Part shown: positions 44,921 to 53,973 of the stretch, piece after piece
Layout: each line of letters opens with the position of its first letter
How positions within the stretch are numbered: position 1 is the first letter of the stretch
Source of the DNA: a virus
Strand: one strand, 5' to 3'
Length of the DNA stretch: 64,000 bases
IMG/VR virus record: IMGVR_UViG_3300006916_000042
Span: 97,859 to 161,858 of that record
The notes under the pieces: model-generated
Told to the model about the DNA's origin: nothing
Databases searched by the model: none
The model's input: the letters and a program-made list of their open reading frames with translations, nothing else
Made by a program: the position numbers and the translations under genes

Positions 44921-44927
44921 CTAAATA
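44921..44927 (+). promoter_or_regulatory. Late promoter-like CTAAATA before gp23
   Basis: CTAAATAATTATAAC in the 78-base gap before the capsid gene; the flank AAATCTCTAAATA is shared with the gp18 promoter. A strong ribosome site (AAGGGAGAC) follows. Confidence 0.7.
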
Positions 44928-44984
44928 ATTATAACAATAACAGATACAACCGTCGATAAGAACAAAAACAAGGGAGACAAACCA

Positions 44985-46301
44985 ATGTATCTTACTGAAG
45001 AGCTACAAAACAAATGGGCACCGATTCTAGAGCATGAGTCTGTTAACCCTATTAAAGACCCCTACAGACGGGCTGTTACTGCAATGATTCTTGAGAATCA
45101 GGAAACAGCCATGCTGAAGGAATCTGCACCAACAAACAACTACGGTGATGGTAATATCAATTCATATGACCCTATCCTGATTTCACTTGTTCGTCGTGCA
45201 ATGCCTAATCTTATTGCATATGACGTTGCCGGTGTGCAGCCAATGACTGGACCAGTTGGTCTGATCTTTGCAATGAGAAGCAAGTATGTATCACAGACTG
45301 GTACAGAAGCCCTGTTCAACGAAGCAAACTCACTGTTTGCTGCACAGAACTCTGGTGGTGGACTTACCGGTGTGGGCCTTAACCCTGCTGATGTTGCTAA
45401 TACCAACCCAGTATCGGGTGATGCAATCACAACCAACACTGCATTTGGTGTAGGTACAGGGATGTCAACAGCACAGGCTGAAGCTCTTGGTGATAGTGCT
45501 GGTAACCATTTTGCTGAAATGGCATTTGCAATCGATAAAGTATCGGTTACTGCAAAGAGCCGTGCACTCAAAGCTGAGTACACAATGGAACTTGCACAGG
45601 ACCTTAAGGCTATTCATGGTCTTGATGCTGAAACTGAGCTTGCAAACATTCTGTCAACAGAAATCCTTGCAGAAATCAACCGTGAAGTTATCCGTACAAT
45701 CTATCACACAGCTACCCGTGGTGCTCAGACGAACACTACAACTGCTGGTACGTTTGACCTCGACACCGACTCAAACGGTCGTTGGTCAGTTGAAAAATTC
45801 AAGGGATTGATTTTCCAGATTGAACGTGAAGCCAATGCTATTGCTCGTGCAACAAGACGTGGTAAGGGTAACGTAATGATCGTTTCCTCTGACATTGCTT
45901 CTGCTCTTTCAATGGCTGGTGTTCTGGACTATACCCCAGCACTTAATGCCAACCTGTCAGTTGATGACACAGGCAACACCTTTGCAGGTACAATGCACGG
46001 TCGTATGAAGGTCTATATTGATCCTTACTTCGGTGGAACAGCAAACGGTGATGAGCTTGTTTGTGTAGGCTACAAGGGTACATCCCCTTACGATGCTGGA
46101 CTGTTCTATTGCCCATACGTTCCTCTCCAGATGGTTCGTGCCGTTGGTGAGAACACCATGCAGCCTAAGATCGGCTTCAAGACACGTTACGGTATGGTAG
46201 CCAACCCATATGCAACCTCTGCTGGAACTGGTGTGATCGAAGACTTCGTGAACCATGCAAACATCTACTACAGACTTTTCCGGGTGAGGAACTTGATGTA
46301 G
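44985..46301 (+). CDS. 23: Major capsid protein gp23
   Basis: 438 residues, short compared with T4 (521), as in marine relatives. YDPILISLVRRAMPNLIAYD and VAGVQPMTGPVGLIFAMRSK are the classic gp23 marker region; FGTRYGMVANPY-type ending appears as KTRYGMVANPYATSAGTG. A predicted gp21 site is L-K-E before S47. Codon use is the most biased of the window. The gene ends with two stops in a row (TAG TAA) and a strong terminator follows. Confidence 0.96.
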   Translation: MYLTEELQNKWAPILEHESVNPIKDPYRRAVTAMILENQETAMLKESAPTNNYGDGNINSYDPILISLVRRAMPNLIAYDVAGVQPMTGPVGLIFAMRSKYVSQTGTEALFNEANSLFAAQNSGGGLTGVGLNPADVANTNPVSGDAITTNTAFGVGTGMSTAQAEALGDSAGNHFAEMAFAIDKVSVTAKSRALKAEYTMELAQDLKAIHGLDAETELANILSTEILAEINREVIRTIYHTATRGAQTNTTTAGTFDLDTDSNGRWSVEKFKGLIFQIEREANAIARATRRGKGNVMIVSSDIASALSMAGVLDYTPALNANLSVDDTGNTFAGTMHGRMKVYIDPYFGGTANGDELVCVGYKGTSPYDAGLFYCPYVPLQMVRAVGENTMQPKIGFKTRYGMVANPYATSAGTGVIEDFVNHANIYYRLFRVRNLM

Positions 46302-46355
46302 TAAGTTATTGATTTCATTCAATAAAAACAAGAAGTGGGTTAACCACTCAAGATT

Positions 46356-46380
46356 AGAAGGGCTTCGGCCCTTCTTTTTT
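46356..46380 (+). terminator. Rho-independent terminator after gp23
   Basis: AGAAGGGC and GCCCTTCT pair around a TTCG tetraloop, followed by a run of T. It ends the prohead-capsid operon. Confidence 0.92.
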
Positions 46381-46436
46381 ACCCATGACTACACTATATT
46401 ATATACTATATGTAACTTAATGTGGAGAAGGTATCC

Positions 46437-47078
46437 ATGAAAAAGATCAGAACCGGTATCATATACTGCTACCATAACCCAAAGACTGGAAAGAGATACG
46501 TTGGACAAACCATACATCCAAATCAACGTAAGTCTGGACACAAGAGCAAAGCATTGATAGAGGGGTCAGACTACTATTTCCACCGGTCACTGAGAAAATA
46601 TGGGATGGAGAATTTTGAGTATATCGTCTTAGAGGATGATGTGCCACATGATCAACTGAATGACCGTGAAAATCATTGGATGGTACACTACAATACAATA
46701 TGGCCCAATGGGTACAATCAGTGTTTTGCCAACTCACTTGATGAAACAGCAATCAACAAAATGTCTGCTACGAAAAAAGCACAATGGAAAGCACTACCTG
46801 AAGAAGTAAAACTAGAGAGACTTGAAAGACTTCAAAAATCTAGGTTGGGATGTACACAAACAGACTTTCAGAAAAAAGCAGTCCGTAATGCCAACCAGAT
46901 GAAATGGGTTATCACACACCCTGATGGTAAAAAGGAAAATATCACCAACCTTAGAAAATGGTGTATTGATAATGGACTTGGAACGAATGGACAGTCCAAC
47001 CTGACCAGAGGAAAATACAAAGGATACTGTGCCTATAAATACACAGAAGAACAGGGAGACGAAAATGTCAATGTATAA
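46437..47078 (+). CDS. GIY-YIG homing endonuclease
   Basis: 213 residues from the ATG at 46437, which has the ribosome site GGAGAAGG; an earlier in-frame GTG lacks one. GIIYCYHNPKTGKRYVGQT is the GIY-YIG core, followed by the Arg (NQRKSGHKSKA), and ENHWMVHYNTIWPNGYNQC supplies the catalytic Glu. The C-terminus (WVITHPDGKKENITNLRKWC) is a DNA-binding NUMOD-like repeat. Free-standing, like T4 seg genes, between the gp23 terminator and the next tail gene, whose start it overlaps. Confidence 0.9.
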   Translation: MKKIRTGIIYCYHNPKTGKRYVGQTIHPNQRKSGHKSKALIEGSDYYFHRSLRKYGMENFEYIVLEDDVPHDQLNDRENHWMVHYNTIWPNGYNQCFANSLDETAINKMSATKKAQWKALPEEVKLERLERLQKSRLGCTQTDFQKKAVRNANQMKWVITHPDGKKENITNLRKWCIDNGLGTNGQSNLTRGKYKGYCAYKYTEEQGDENVNV

Positions 47079-47247
47079 TGCCATGAAACACCAGCCGAAA
47101 GAATACCTTGATCTGGATTTCGGTGACGAAAAACCACAGATTGTTGAGACCAAAGAGACCGGTATGCTGAATGAAGCACATCAGGACCTGACAGTTAAGA
47201 AGACTGATGTTTCACAGTATGCCAGATACATGAGTGGTAAACGATAA
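47065..47247 (+). CDS. Small hypothetical protein upstream of a tube-like gene
   Basis: 60 residues from the ATG at 47065, chosen for its ribosome site AGGGAGAC; it lies inside the 3' end of the endonuclease gene. Rich in charged residues (KEYLDLDFGDEKPQIVETKE) and ending VSQYARYMSGKR. Probably a partner or chaperone of the following virion protein, to which it is joined by TAATG overlap. No family recognised. Confidence 0.5.
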   Translation: MSMYNAMKHQPKEYLDLDFGDEKPQIVETKETGMLNEAHQDLTVKKTDVSQYARYMSGKR

Positions 47248-47762
47248 TGTCCCAGAAGATTGGTCTGGCAGACAATCCATCTAACCTGTCACTGCTACAG
47301 GACAACAAGTATAAGTTTGTCATTCCAAACCTTCCCTTTGCAATCTATTTTTGCCAGAGTGTCAACCTGCCGGGTGTGACAACCAGTTCTGCTGAGATGG
47401 CAACACCATTCCATATACAGAAAAGGCATGGTGACCGGCTGATGTATGAACCATTGGTAATCACTGCACAGGTGGATGAAGACCTGAGAGTGTGGGAAGA
47501 AACATACAACTGGTTAATGTCTATCACAACACCTCTTGGTTTTGATCAATACAAGACAAATATCAGAACCGGTGAAATCTACAATGATGGTATTCTGGAA
47601 TTTCACAGGAACTCAAATCTCACCAACCTGAGAATAAAATTCAACGAATGTTGTATAACCGGTATGGGTCCACTTCAAATGTCTACACAAAAAGACAGAC
47701 CCGATATCTTAGTTGTTGATATTACTTTAGATTATGACACATTTGAGGTTGAAAGACTATAG
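47247..47762 (+). CDS. Tail-tube-like virion protein (gp19 superfamily)
   Basis: 171 residues. The pattern YKFVIPNLPFAIYFCQSVNL and PGVTTSSAEMATPF, with LRVWEETYNWLMSIT in the middle, is the gp19-like tube fold common downstream of gp23 in marine T4-like phages. It may form a tube terminator or an additional tube ring; the T4 counterpart (gp3?) is not certain. Confidence 0.65.
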   Translation: MSQKIGLADNPSNLSLLQDNKYKFVIPNLPFAIYFCQSVNLPGVTTSSAEMATPFHIQKRHGDRLMYEPLVITAQVDEDLRVWEETYNWLMSITTPLGFDQYKTNIRTGEIYNDGILEFHRNSNLTNLRIKFNECCITGMGPLQMSTQKDRPDILVVDITLDYDTFEVERL

Positions 47763-47808
47763 CACAATAGCCACATAATATCAGTGTGTTTTAACATTGG
47801 TAAATATC

Positions 47809-48255
47809 ATGAGAATCAACAAGATAGATGATTTAGTGGATATGTGGATGGAAGACTCCAAGATACCAGAAATGGACTTGGATAAAAGTAGTCTTGATGC
47901 AGCTAAACTCCACGGAAAATATATGTCGATTCTTGTTCATCACAAATTGCTTGTGAAGAAGATAGGGTCTGAATATAAGAAGGTCAAGCTGGTGAAGTGG
48001 AAATATTACCGGGGTGAACTCAACAACCCGGCTGATCTTCAAAAGTACAATCTCCCCCCAATGCAAAACACAATCATGAAGCAAGACATAGACATATGGC
48101 TTGATGCAGACGATGAGCTATGTGGAATTCTCCTGAAAAAAGAATACCATGAGGAAATCGTGGATGCATGTAAGGAGATAATCAAACAACTGGGTAACCG
48201 GCAATGGCAGATCAGAAATGCTATTGAGCATAGAAAGTTCATAAGTGGTGGCTAA
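47809..48255 (+). CDS. uvsY: Recombination mediator UvsY
   Basis: 148 residues from the ATG at 47809, close to T4 UvsY (137). MRINKIDDLVDMWMEDSKI, HHKLLVKKIGSEYKKVKLVK and YYRGELNN are family features, followed by LGNRQWQIRNAIEHRKFISG, the conserved end. UvsY loads UvsX recombinase on gp32-coated single strands. A TAAATA box lies just before the start. Confidence 0.9.
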   Translation: MRINKIDDLVDMWMEDSKIPEMDLDKSSLDAAKLHGKYMSILVHHKLLVKKIGSEYKKVKLVKWKYYRGELNNPADLQKYNLPPMQNTIMKQDIDIWLDADDELCGILLKKEYHEEIVDACKEIIKQLGNRQWQIRNAIEHRKFISGG

Positions 48256-48259
48256 AATT

Positions 48260-48478
48260 ATGTCAGACAGAATAACACAAAAGGCCGTGGTGCATCTTTG
48301 GATGATAGACGGTGCACATGGGATTTGGACCACACAGTTCGAAACCCATGAATCACATAACAGACAAGAACGGATAAATGACCTGTTGGTTAATATAGGC
48401 AATTGGATAGAGGTGGACACGGGCTTGTATTTCCAGACTTCAAACATCTCCAGATTGATCATTGAATTCAATGACTGA
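48260..48478 (+). CDS. Small hypothetical protein
   Basis: 72 residues from the ATG at 48260. Beta-like (AVVHLWMIDGAHGIWTTQFE) with a C-terminal RLIIEFND. It lies between uvsY and uvsW, so it is probably transcribed with the recombination genes. No recognised family. Confidence 0.45.
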   Translation: MSDRITQKAVVHLWMIDGAHGIWTTQFETHESHNRQERINDLLVNIGNWIEVDTGLYFQTSNISRLIIEFND

Positions 48479-48740
48479 TAAGATGCAATCAAGGTTACGT
48501 AGATGGGCTAGGGCCGATGTATGGGGTGGCAATGGGGATGCAGGACCTTTCCTTGAAGAGGTGGCCACAACCCTTGATAGCTTGGTTGAGGCACTACGAG
48601 AGTGTGAGTGTGAACTGAACGGGTATTATCATGTGGAATATGGTGGTGATCACCCACACAGCAGAAAAAAGCTGAAACAGGCAATAGCCTTAAATCCTGC
48701 AACCCTTGCATTAGCCAAGTTGGAGTCTGGTGATGAGTGA
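48471..48740 (+). CDS. Small hypothetical protein before UvsW
   Basis: 89 residues from the ATG at 48471, overlapping the previous gene by eight bases. Basic start (KMQSRLRRWARADVWGG), then acidic helices with Cys (EALRECECELNGYYHVE) and a His-rich turn (GGDHPHSRKK). Overlaps the UvsW start. Function unknown. Confidence 0.45.
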   Translation: MTDKMQSRLRRWARADVWGGNGDAGPFLEEVATTLDSLVEALRECECELNGYYHVEYGGDHPHSRKKLKQAIALNPATLALAKLESGDE

Positions 48741-50223
48741 AACTATCAAGATCAGTAAGATTGATGAGACAAGCCTGAAGGTACATTGCTCATTTTCAGT
48801 GATGCAGGAGATATCGGAACAATTCACATTCCCGGCAAACAATTCAGCATACAGCCCAGCATTCCAGAGTGGCAAGTGGGACGGTAACATCCGATTATTC
48901 AACAGACGTGCCCAGACCCTGCCTTTGGGCCTGCTGGACATTCTTGTGGCTTGGGCAGAGCATAATAAAATCAATGTGGAAATAGAAAACGACTTCCAGT
49001 ATGAGAATGAGTTTTCGGCAAAGGAAGCTGTTGAGTTTTTTGACAGTCTGGATATCCCAAAAAAGTACACAAAACGTGACTACCAGATGATGGGGTTCCT
49101 GCACGGGTTCCGGAAGAAGAGATGTATTCTTCTCTCACCCACAAACTCTGGCAAATCCATCATCATGTTCCTGTTGATATGTAAGATACTCACATCCGGT
49201 AAAAGTAAGGGTGTGGTGATCGTGCCGACTGTCCAGCTTGTTGAGCAGTTGTATAATGACTTCATGTCATATGGCTTGGATGTAGAAAATCTATGCCATC
49301 GTGTACATGCAGGCACCGGCATGGGAATCAACACTGATAAGCCCATCACAATAACCACATGGCAGTCCCTTGCCAAACAACCGAAACACTTCCATGAGCA
49401 GTTTGAATTCCTGATCGGTGATGAGGCACATCATTTCAAAGCCAAAGAGCTTAAGAAGATCATGGACAGTATGCATAATGCTGAGTACCGGATAGGTCTG
49501 ACTGGATCATTAGACGGCTCAGTGGTCCATAAATTAGCCTTGACGGGCATGTTTGGCAAGATCAAGACTCTAGCCAAGTCCCATGAGTTGATCAAGAGAG
49601 GTTTATCATCACAAACCACGGTCAAGGCACTGGTGTTAAAACACCCTAAACAGATATGCACACTGAGAACAACTGAAAAATGGGGTTATCAACAGGAGTT
49701 GAGCTACCTGTGTCAGTGTGACTATAGGAATAAGTACATTACGAATCTGGCACTGTCTCTGGAAGGAAACAGTCTGATCCTGTTCAACTATGTTGAGAAG
49801 CATGGAAAACTGTTGAAGAAGATGATCGACAAGCACAATAAGGAAGGCAAGCATGTCTTCTACATTTCGGGTGAGACCAAGGTTGAGGAACGGTTGAAGA
49901 TCACAGAGTTTGTTAAAAAGAACAACAACTGTATTGTGATTGCCAGCTATGGTACATTCTCTACCGGTATCGATCTACCCACACTTGTCAATTGCATACT
50001 GGCTATTGGGTACAAGAGTCGTATCCGGAACCTACAATCTATTGGCCGTATGTTGAGGAAGTTTGAAGACACCACTGCTACCATATTTGATATTGGTGAT
50101 GATCTGATGTCTTCGACATCAGGTTTCACGAATCATAGTTATTTGCATTTCAGAGAACGTTTGAAGCTTTGGGTTGCAGAGAGGTATAACCTCAAAACCT
50201 ACAAAATCAATATTGGAGTCTGA
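48733..50223 (+). CDS. uvsW: DNA/RNA helicase UvsW
   Basis: 496 residues (T4: 503). N-terminal double-stranded-DNA-binding region with KWDGNIRLFNRRAQTLPLG; superfamily 2 motifs: KRDYQMMGFLHGFRKKR (Q), SPTNSGKSI (I), IGDEAHHF (II, DEAH), GLTGSLDG (III), YISGETKVEERLKI (IV), STGIDLPTLVN (V) and QSIGRMLRK (VI). It unwinds branched recombination intermediates and R-loops. The last codon abuts regulatory element copy B. Confidence 0.93.
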   Translation: MSETIKISKIDETSLKVHCSFSVMQEISEQFTFPANNSAYSPAFQSGKWDGNIRLFNRRAQTLPLGLLDILVAWAEHNKINVEIENDFQYENEFSAKEAVEFFDSLDIPKKYTKRDYQMMGFLHGFRKKRCILLSPTNSGKSIIMFLLICKILTSGKSKGVVIVPTVQLVEQLYNDFMSYGLDVENLCHRVHAGTGMGINTDKPITITTWQSLAKQPKHFHEQFEFLIGDEAHHFKAKELKKIMDSMHNAEYRIGLTGSLDGSVVHKLALTGMFGKIKTLAKSHELIKRGLSSQTTVKALVLKHPKQICTLRTTEKWGYQQELSYLCQCDYRNKYITNLALSLEGNSLILFNYVEKHGKLLKKMIDKHNKEGKHVFYISGETKVEERLKITEFVKKNNNCIVIASYGTFSTGIDLPTLVNCILAIGYKSRIRNLQSIGRMLRKFEDTTATIFDIGDDLMSSTSGFTNHSYLHFRERLKLWVAERYNLKTYKINIGV

Positions 50224-50225
50224 TG

Positions 50226-50389
50226 TGATTTTTGGATTCTGGAGATGAGTCAAGCTACTTAGAAAACCATAACGACTCTATAGAATCTTAAACGACTCTA
50301 TGATCCTTAAAACGGGACAGTATACTATATAACACGACTCTGATGCCTGTCAAGAGGCAAATGAAAAAAAACTTAAAGAAAGTGACATA
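50226..50389 (+). promoter_or_regulatory. Duplicated regulatory element, copy B (upstream of gp55)
   Basis: Near-duplicate of 1678-1833 in opposite genome orientation but the same orientation toward its gene. It shares the 54-base identical head starting TGATTTTTGG, the AACGACTCTA repeats (with an extra TAGAATCTT between them), the identical core CGGGACAGTATACTATATAACACG and the CAAGAGGCAAATG block. Both copies start at or just after the stop codon of the upstream gene and end at the next start codon. Confidence 0.85.
50326..50353 (-). promoter_or_regulatory. Sigma70-like promoter facing away from gp55
   Basis: On the minus strand TTGACA (50353-50348), a 16-base spacer and TATATA (50331-50326). 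It is identical in layout to the plus-strand promoter in copy A and points back over the 3' end of uvsW. Confidence 0.55.
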
Positions 50390-50983
50390 ATGACAAAAAT
50401 AATCAATAAAAAGCCAGAAAGAGACTCAATTGAATCCGATTACATAGACAAGCAGGAATTCTATGAGGTGATAGTTGGCTATAAAGAAGCATGTACGAAG
50501 GCTGAACTGGAAAGTGCTGAGAAACCCCCTATCCCAGAATATTGTGGCAAGGCCATCATGGATATTGCTGAACACTATTCATGGAACCGTAAATTTATGG
50601 GATATTCATATCGGGATGTTATGGTGAGTGATGCCATCATGGACTGTATCAAATACTTTGACAACTTCAATGAGAAGAAATATAAAAACCCGTTGGCCTA
50701 CTTCACACGGATATGCCATTTTGCATTCATAAACCGGATCAACCTTGAAGAGGAAGTCAGATACTCTATGTATAAATCGTTCGACATGACTCTGAACACA
50801 GAAGATGCTTTCATGTTGGATGACGAAACCAATCTGATCAACAACCCGGTGTATGAGCAAATCCAAGAATTCATCCAGAAATTCGAAGATAAGATGGAAC
50901 GTCGAAAACAGAAGAAGAAAGAACGGATGAGAAAAAAACGTGAAGAAGACCGGTTGGCAAAGGAAAACGAACAGAATGAGTAA
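50390..50983 (+). CDS. 55: Late transcription sigma factor gp55
   Basis: 197 residues (T4: 185). KNPLAYFTRICHFAFINRIN is the sigma region-2-like core and FMGYSYRDVMVSDAIMDCIK precedes it, as in gp55 of T4 relatives. The C-terminus is Lys/Arg-rich (ERRKQKKKERMRKKREE). With gp33 and the gp45 clamp it directs host RNA polymerase to TATAAATA-type late promoters. Control by element copy B links its synthesis to the gp26 operon. Confidence 0.9.
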   Translation: MTKIINKKPERDSIESDYIDKQEFYEVIVGYKEACTKAELESAEKPPIPEYCGKAIMDIAEHYSWNRKFMGYSYRDVMVSDAIMDCIKYFDNFNEKKYKNPLAYFTRICHFAFINRINLEEEVRYSMYKSFDMTLNTEDAFMLDDETNLINNPVYEQIQEFIQKFEDKMERRKQKKKERMRKKREEDRLAKENEQNE

Positions 50984-52049
50984 GCTTGGACTTATCACAG
51001 ACACCCACTACGGTATCCGGAACGATAACGTCAATTTCTACAATTATATGCAGAAGTCGAATGATTATTTCATGAAGCTGTTCAAAACGGCTGGTGTGAA
51101 GACGGTGGTTCATGGTGGTGATCTGGTGGACAGACGGAAGTATATCAATTATTTCACAGCCCACCGGATGAAGACAGATTTCCTTGATCCGTGGACTAAG
51201 GAATTTGATATGCACATCATCCCCGGCAACCACGATGTTTACTACAAGGACACCAACAAGATAAACTCTCTTGATGTTCTCTTGAACGGTTACGATATAA
51301 ACATTGTACACGAGCCATCTGTGATCAATGTGGCTGGCACTAAAATCCTTCTATTGCCATGGATCAATCCAGAGAATGAAGAGAGAGTGTTACATGCAAT
51401 ATCTGAAAAGAAAGCTGAACGAATTATCGGACACTTGGAAATCCAAGGGTTTCAATTCTACCGTGGAGTTGTTAACCGGGATGGACATATGGCTGATCTT
51501 TTTGCTGAGTACAGTAGTGTTTATTCTGGTCACTTTCATCATGCTTCTTCAGAGGGTAATATAACATATCTGGGTGCTGCCTATGAATTCAACTGGTTTG
51601 ATTGTAACGATCCACGGGGTGTGAGCATACTGGATACAGAAACGGGTAAGCTGGAATTCCACCGTAACCCATACAGCATCTTCCAGATATATGAATACAA
51701 TGATGAGGCAAACGAGAAGGTCATCAGGAATGACATAGAGACCGGCAAGCTCGAAAAGATGAGAGACAACTATGTCAAGATCATCGTAGCCAAGAAAACC
51801 AACCCAGCCCTTTTGGATACCCTCAGAGACGTGGTTGAATCCTATGATCCTATCGACATCAAGGTGATAGACTCCGACTTCATAACATCAGAGGATGATG
51901 AAGAGGTTGATATTGAGAATATTGAGGATACTCCAACAATAATAGATAAGCATGTTGAAAGAGTTGAGATTGCAGACGATATGAAGACCATGGTCAAGGA
52001 CAAACTTCGTTCTGTGTACAATGAAGCAATAGCTTACAACAGTGTGTGA
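50976..52049 (+). CDS. 47: Recombination nuclease subunit gp47 (Mre11/SbcD type)
   Basis: 357 residues from the ATG at 50976 (T4: 339), overlapping gp55. Phosphoesterase motifs: GLITDTHYG (I), VVHGGDLVDRR (II), HIIPGNHD (III), IIGHLEIQG (IV) and YSGHFHHAS (V). With gp46 it resects ends for recombination-dependent replication. An acidic C-terminal stretch (SEDDEEVDIENIEDTP) is a likely linker. Confidence 0.94.
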   Translation: MSKLGLITDTHYGIRNDNVNFYNYMQKSNDYFMKLFKTAGVKTVVHGGDLVDRRKYINYFTAHRMKTDFLDPWTKEFDMHIIPGNHDVYYKDTNKINSLDVLLNGYDINIVHEPSVINVAGTKILLLPWINPENEERVLHAISEKKAERIIGHLEIQGFQFYRGVVNRDGHMADLFAEYSSVYSGHFHHASSEGNITYLGAAYEFNWFDCNDPRGVSILDTETGKLEFHRNPYSIFQIYEYNDEANEKVIRNDIETGKLEKMRDNYVKIIVAKKTNPALLDTLRDVVESYDPIDIKVIDSDFITSEDDEEVDIENIEDTPTIIDKHVERVEIADDMKTMVKDKLRSVYNEAIAYNSV

Positions 52050-52052
52050 TAG

Positions 52053-53780
52053 ATGATCAAATTCAAAAAAATAAGATGGAAAAATTTCCTTTCCACCGGC
52101 AACTCATTTAATGAGATACGGTTGGATGAATTACCCACTACGTTGATAGTGGGCAAGAACGGTTCTGGCAAGTCTACCATGCTGGATGCAATATGCTTTG
52201 CACTGTTCGATACACCATTCCGGAAAATTACGGTTGGCTCTCTGGTTAATTCAATCAACAAGAAGGATTGCATTGCTGAGTGTGAGTTCTCTATCAATAA
52301 GAAGAATTACATGGTCAGACGTGGCCAGAAGCCAAAGGTTTTTGAGGTGTATATTGATGGTGTGCTGCAAAATCAGGAAGCATCAAACTACCAGAAGGAT
52401 TTTGAGCAGAACGTCCTGAGAATGAGCAAGGAGTCATTCACCCAGATTGATATTCTGGGGTCTGCTGTTTTCAAACCATTCATGCAGCTTGAAGCAGCCA
52501 AGAGACGTGATGTTATTGAAGACCTGCTTGATATCCAGATATTCTCACTGATGAATTCAATCATCAAGCAGCAGGCAAAGGATAACAAGGAAGCCTGCCT
52601 GATCAAGAAGGAACGGCTGTCACAGATCAAGTCCAAAATCGATATGATCAAAACAAATTTGGCACGGCTTGAGAAATCCAACAAGTCTGAGGATGAAGCA
52701 CGGCTCAATAAGATTGAAGCATTCAGTAAACAGTACGATGAGATGAAGGCTGAGACTGATTTGATTACTCAGAAGATTGCCCAGCACCGGCCAGCATATA
52801 AGAAAGCCAAAGCTGAAGATGAAAAACACCAGAAGAAGATCACACAGTTTGGTAAGGTTATTCGTGATCTGGAAATAAAGGCAGACTTCTGGCAGGAACA
52901 GTATGAGTTTTTCGAGAAGCATCCGGACTCATGTCCATCATGTAAGCAGCATATGGACCCAACCTTGAGAGAATCCAAGATGTTTGATTTAGCTGCCAAG
53001 CTTGATGAGATAGATAAGGGTTCAGTTAGAGCCAATGATTTGATGGTGGAACACCAGAAGGAATCCACAAAGATACAGAAGGCTCTTGTGAAGTTTCAGA
53101 ACATGGAACGAGAAGAGGAAGATAAATTCCGGTTGGCTGAATCTATTCGTAGGCAACTGGAGACCATGAAAAAAGAGAAGCCGGTCACCCAGACAGGTGA
53201 TATCATCAAAGATACCCGTAAGGACCTAAAGAAGGCCATACAGGACGGTAAAGAGGAAGCTGGGCTATATGAGGACCTGATGAAGGAAGCAGAGGTCCTG
53301 AAGCTCTCTCTGGGCATGTTGAAGGATGATGGTATCAAGGCCAAGATCATAAATCAGTATCTCCCGGTGATCAACCAGAGGATCAATCACTATCTGTCCC
53401 TGATGGAATTCTTTGTGTCGTTTGAGTTGGATGAGAATTTCAAGGAAACCATCAAGAGCCGTCATCTGGATAGTTTGTCATATATGAATTTCTCACAGGG
53501 TGAGAAGATGAGAATTGATATGGCACTGATGTTCACATGGAGAGAGATTGCCCGTGGCCGTAATTCTGTATCAACCAATATCCTGATACTGGATGAGGTT
53601 ATGGATTCCTCACTAGATGATGAAGGGAACGAAGAGTTCTTGAATATCATTGAGACAATAGCCAAGTCTTCTAACATATTCGTGATCAGTCACAAGGTCC
53701 AGTCTATATCGGACAAGTTTGACCGGGTTATAGAATTTGGTAAGAAGGGTAACTTTTCAGAGATTGTTGAAAATGGGTGA
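52053..53780 (+). CDS. 46: Recombination nuclease subunit gp46 (Rad50/SbcC type)
   Basis: 575 residues (T4: 560). Walker A IVGKNGSGKST at ~33, two coiled-coil arms around a zinc hook CPSCKQHM (~305), the ABC signature FSQGEKMRID and Walker B NILILDEVMDSSLDDEG. ATPase partner of gp47. Three bases separate the two genes. Confidence 0.94.
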   Translation: MIKFKKIRWKNFLSTGNSFNEIRLDELPTTLIVGKNGSGKSTMLDAICFALFDTPFRKITVGSLVNSINKKDCIAECEFSINKKNYMVRRGQKPKVFEVYIDGVLQNQEASNYQKDFEQNVLRMSKESFTQIDILGSAVFKPFMQLEAAKRRDVIEDLLDIQIFSLMNSIIKQQAKDNKEACLIKKERLSQIKSKIDMIKTNLARLEKSNKSEDEARLNKIEAFSKQYDEMKAETDLITQKIAQHRPAYKKAKAEDEKHQKKITQFGKVIRDLEIKADFWQEQYEFFEKHPDSCPSCKQHMDPTLRESKMFDLAAKLDEIDKGSVRANDLMVEHQKESTKIQKALVKFQNMEREEEDKFRLAESIRRQLETMKKEKPVTQTGDIIKDTRKDLKKAIQDGKEEAGLYEDLMKEAEVLKLSLGMLKDDGIKAKIINQYLPVINQRINHYLSLMEFFVSFELDENFKETIKSRHLDSLSYMNFSQGEKMRIDMALMFTWREIARGRNSVSTNILILDEVMDSSLDDEGNEEFLNIIETIAKSSNIFVISHKVQSISDKFDRVIEFGKKGNFSEIVENG

Positions 53781-53973
53781 GAAGTTTATCCATCTCAATT
53801 TCACAGTAACTAGAGACGGTGTGGATTTTGAAAAACCTGTTGAAAGAGATTATCTGATGAAGAAAAAATGTGAACACTGTAAGAAACTAACTCCAGACTG
53901 GTGCCGGTATAATGGTGGACCTGTTTTATGCTATGAGTGTGTGAAGTTCTTTAGGGATAGGGATGATGAGTAA
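53773..53973 (+). CDS. Small zinc-finger protein
   Basis: 66 residues from the ATG at 53773, which overlaps the gp46 stop. Cysteines in KKCEHCKKLTPDWCRYNG and VLCYECVKFF make a C-x2-C...C-x2-C zinc ribbon. Might bind nucleic acid or RNA polymerase. Overlaps the release-factor-like gene. Confidence 0.6.
   Translation: MGEKFIHLNFTVTRDGVDFEKPVERDYLMKKKCEHCKKLTPDWCRYNGGPVLCYECVKFFRDRDDE

Noticed and set aside
50245-50262. Tiny frame ATG AGT CAA GCT ACT TAG in the duplicated element
   Set aside because: Five codons, with the ribosome-like GGAG touching the ATG; DNA conservation extends well beyond it, so a regulatory role explains it better.
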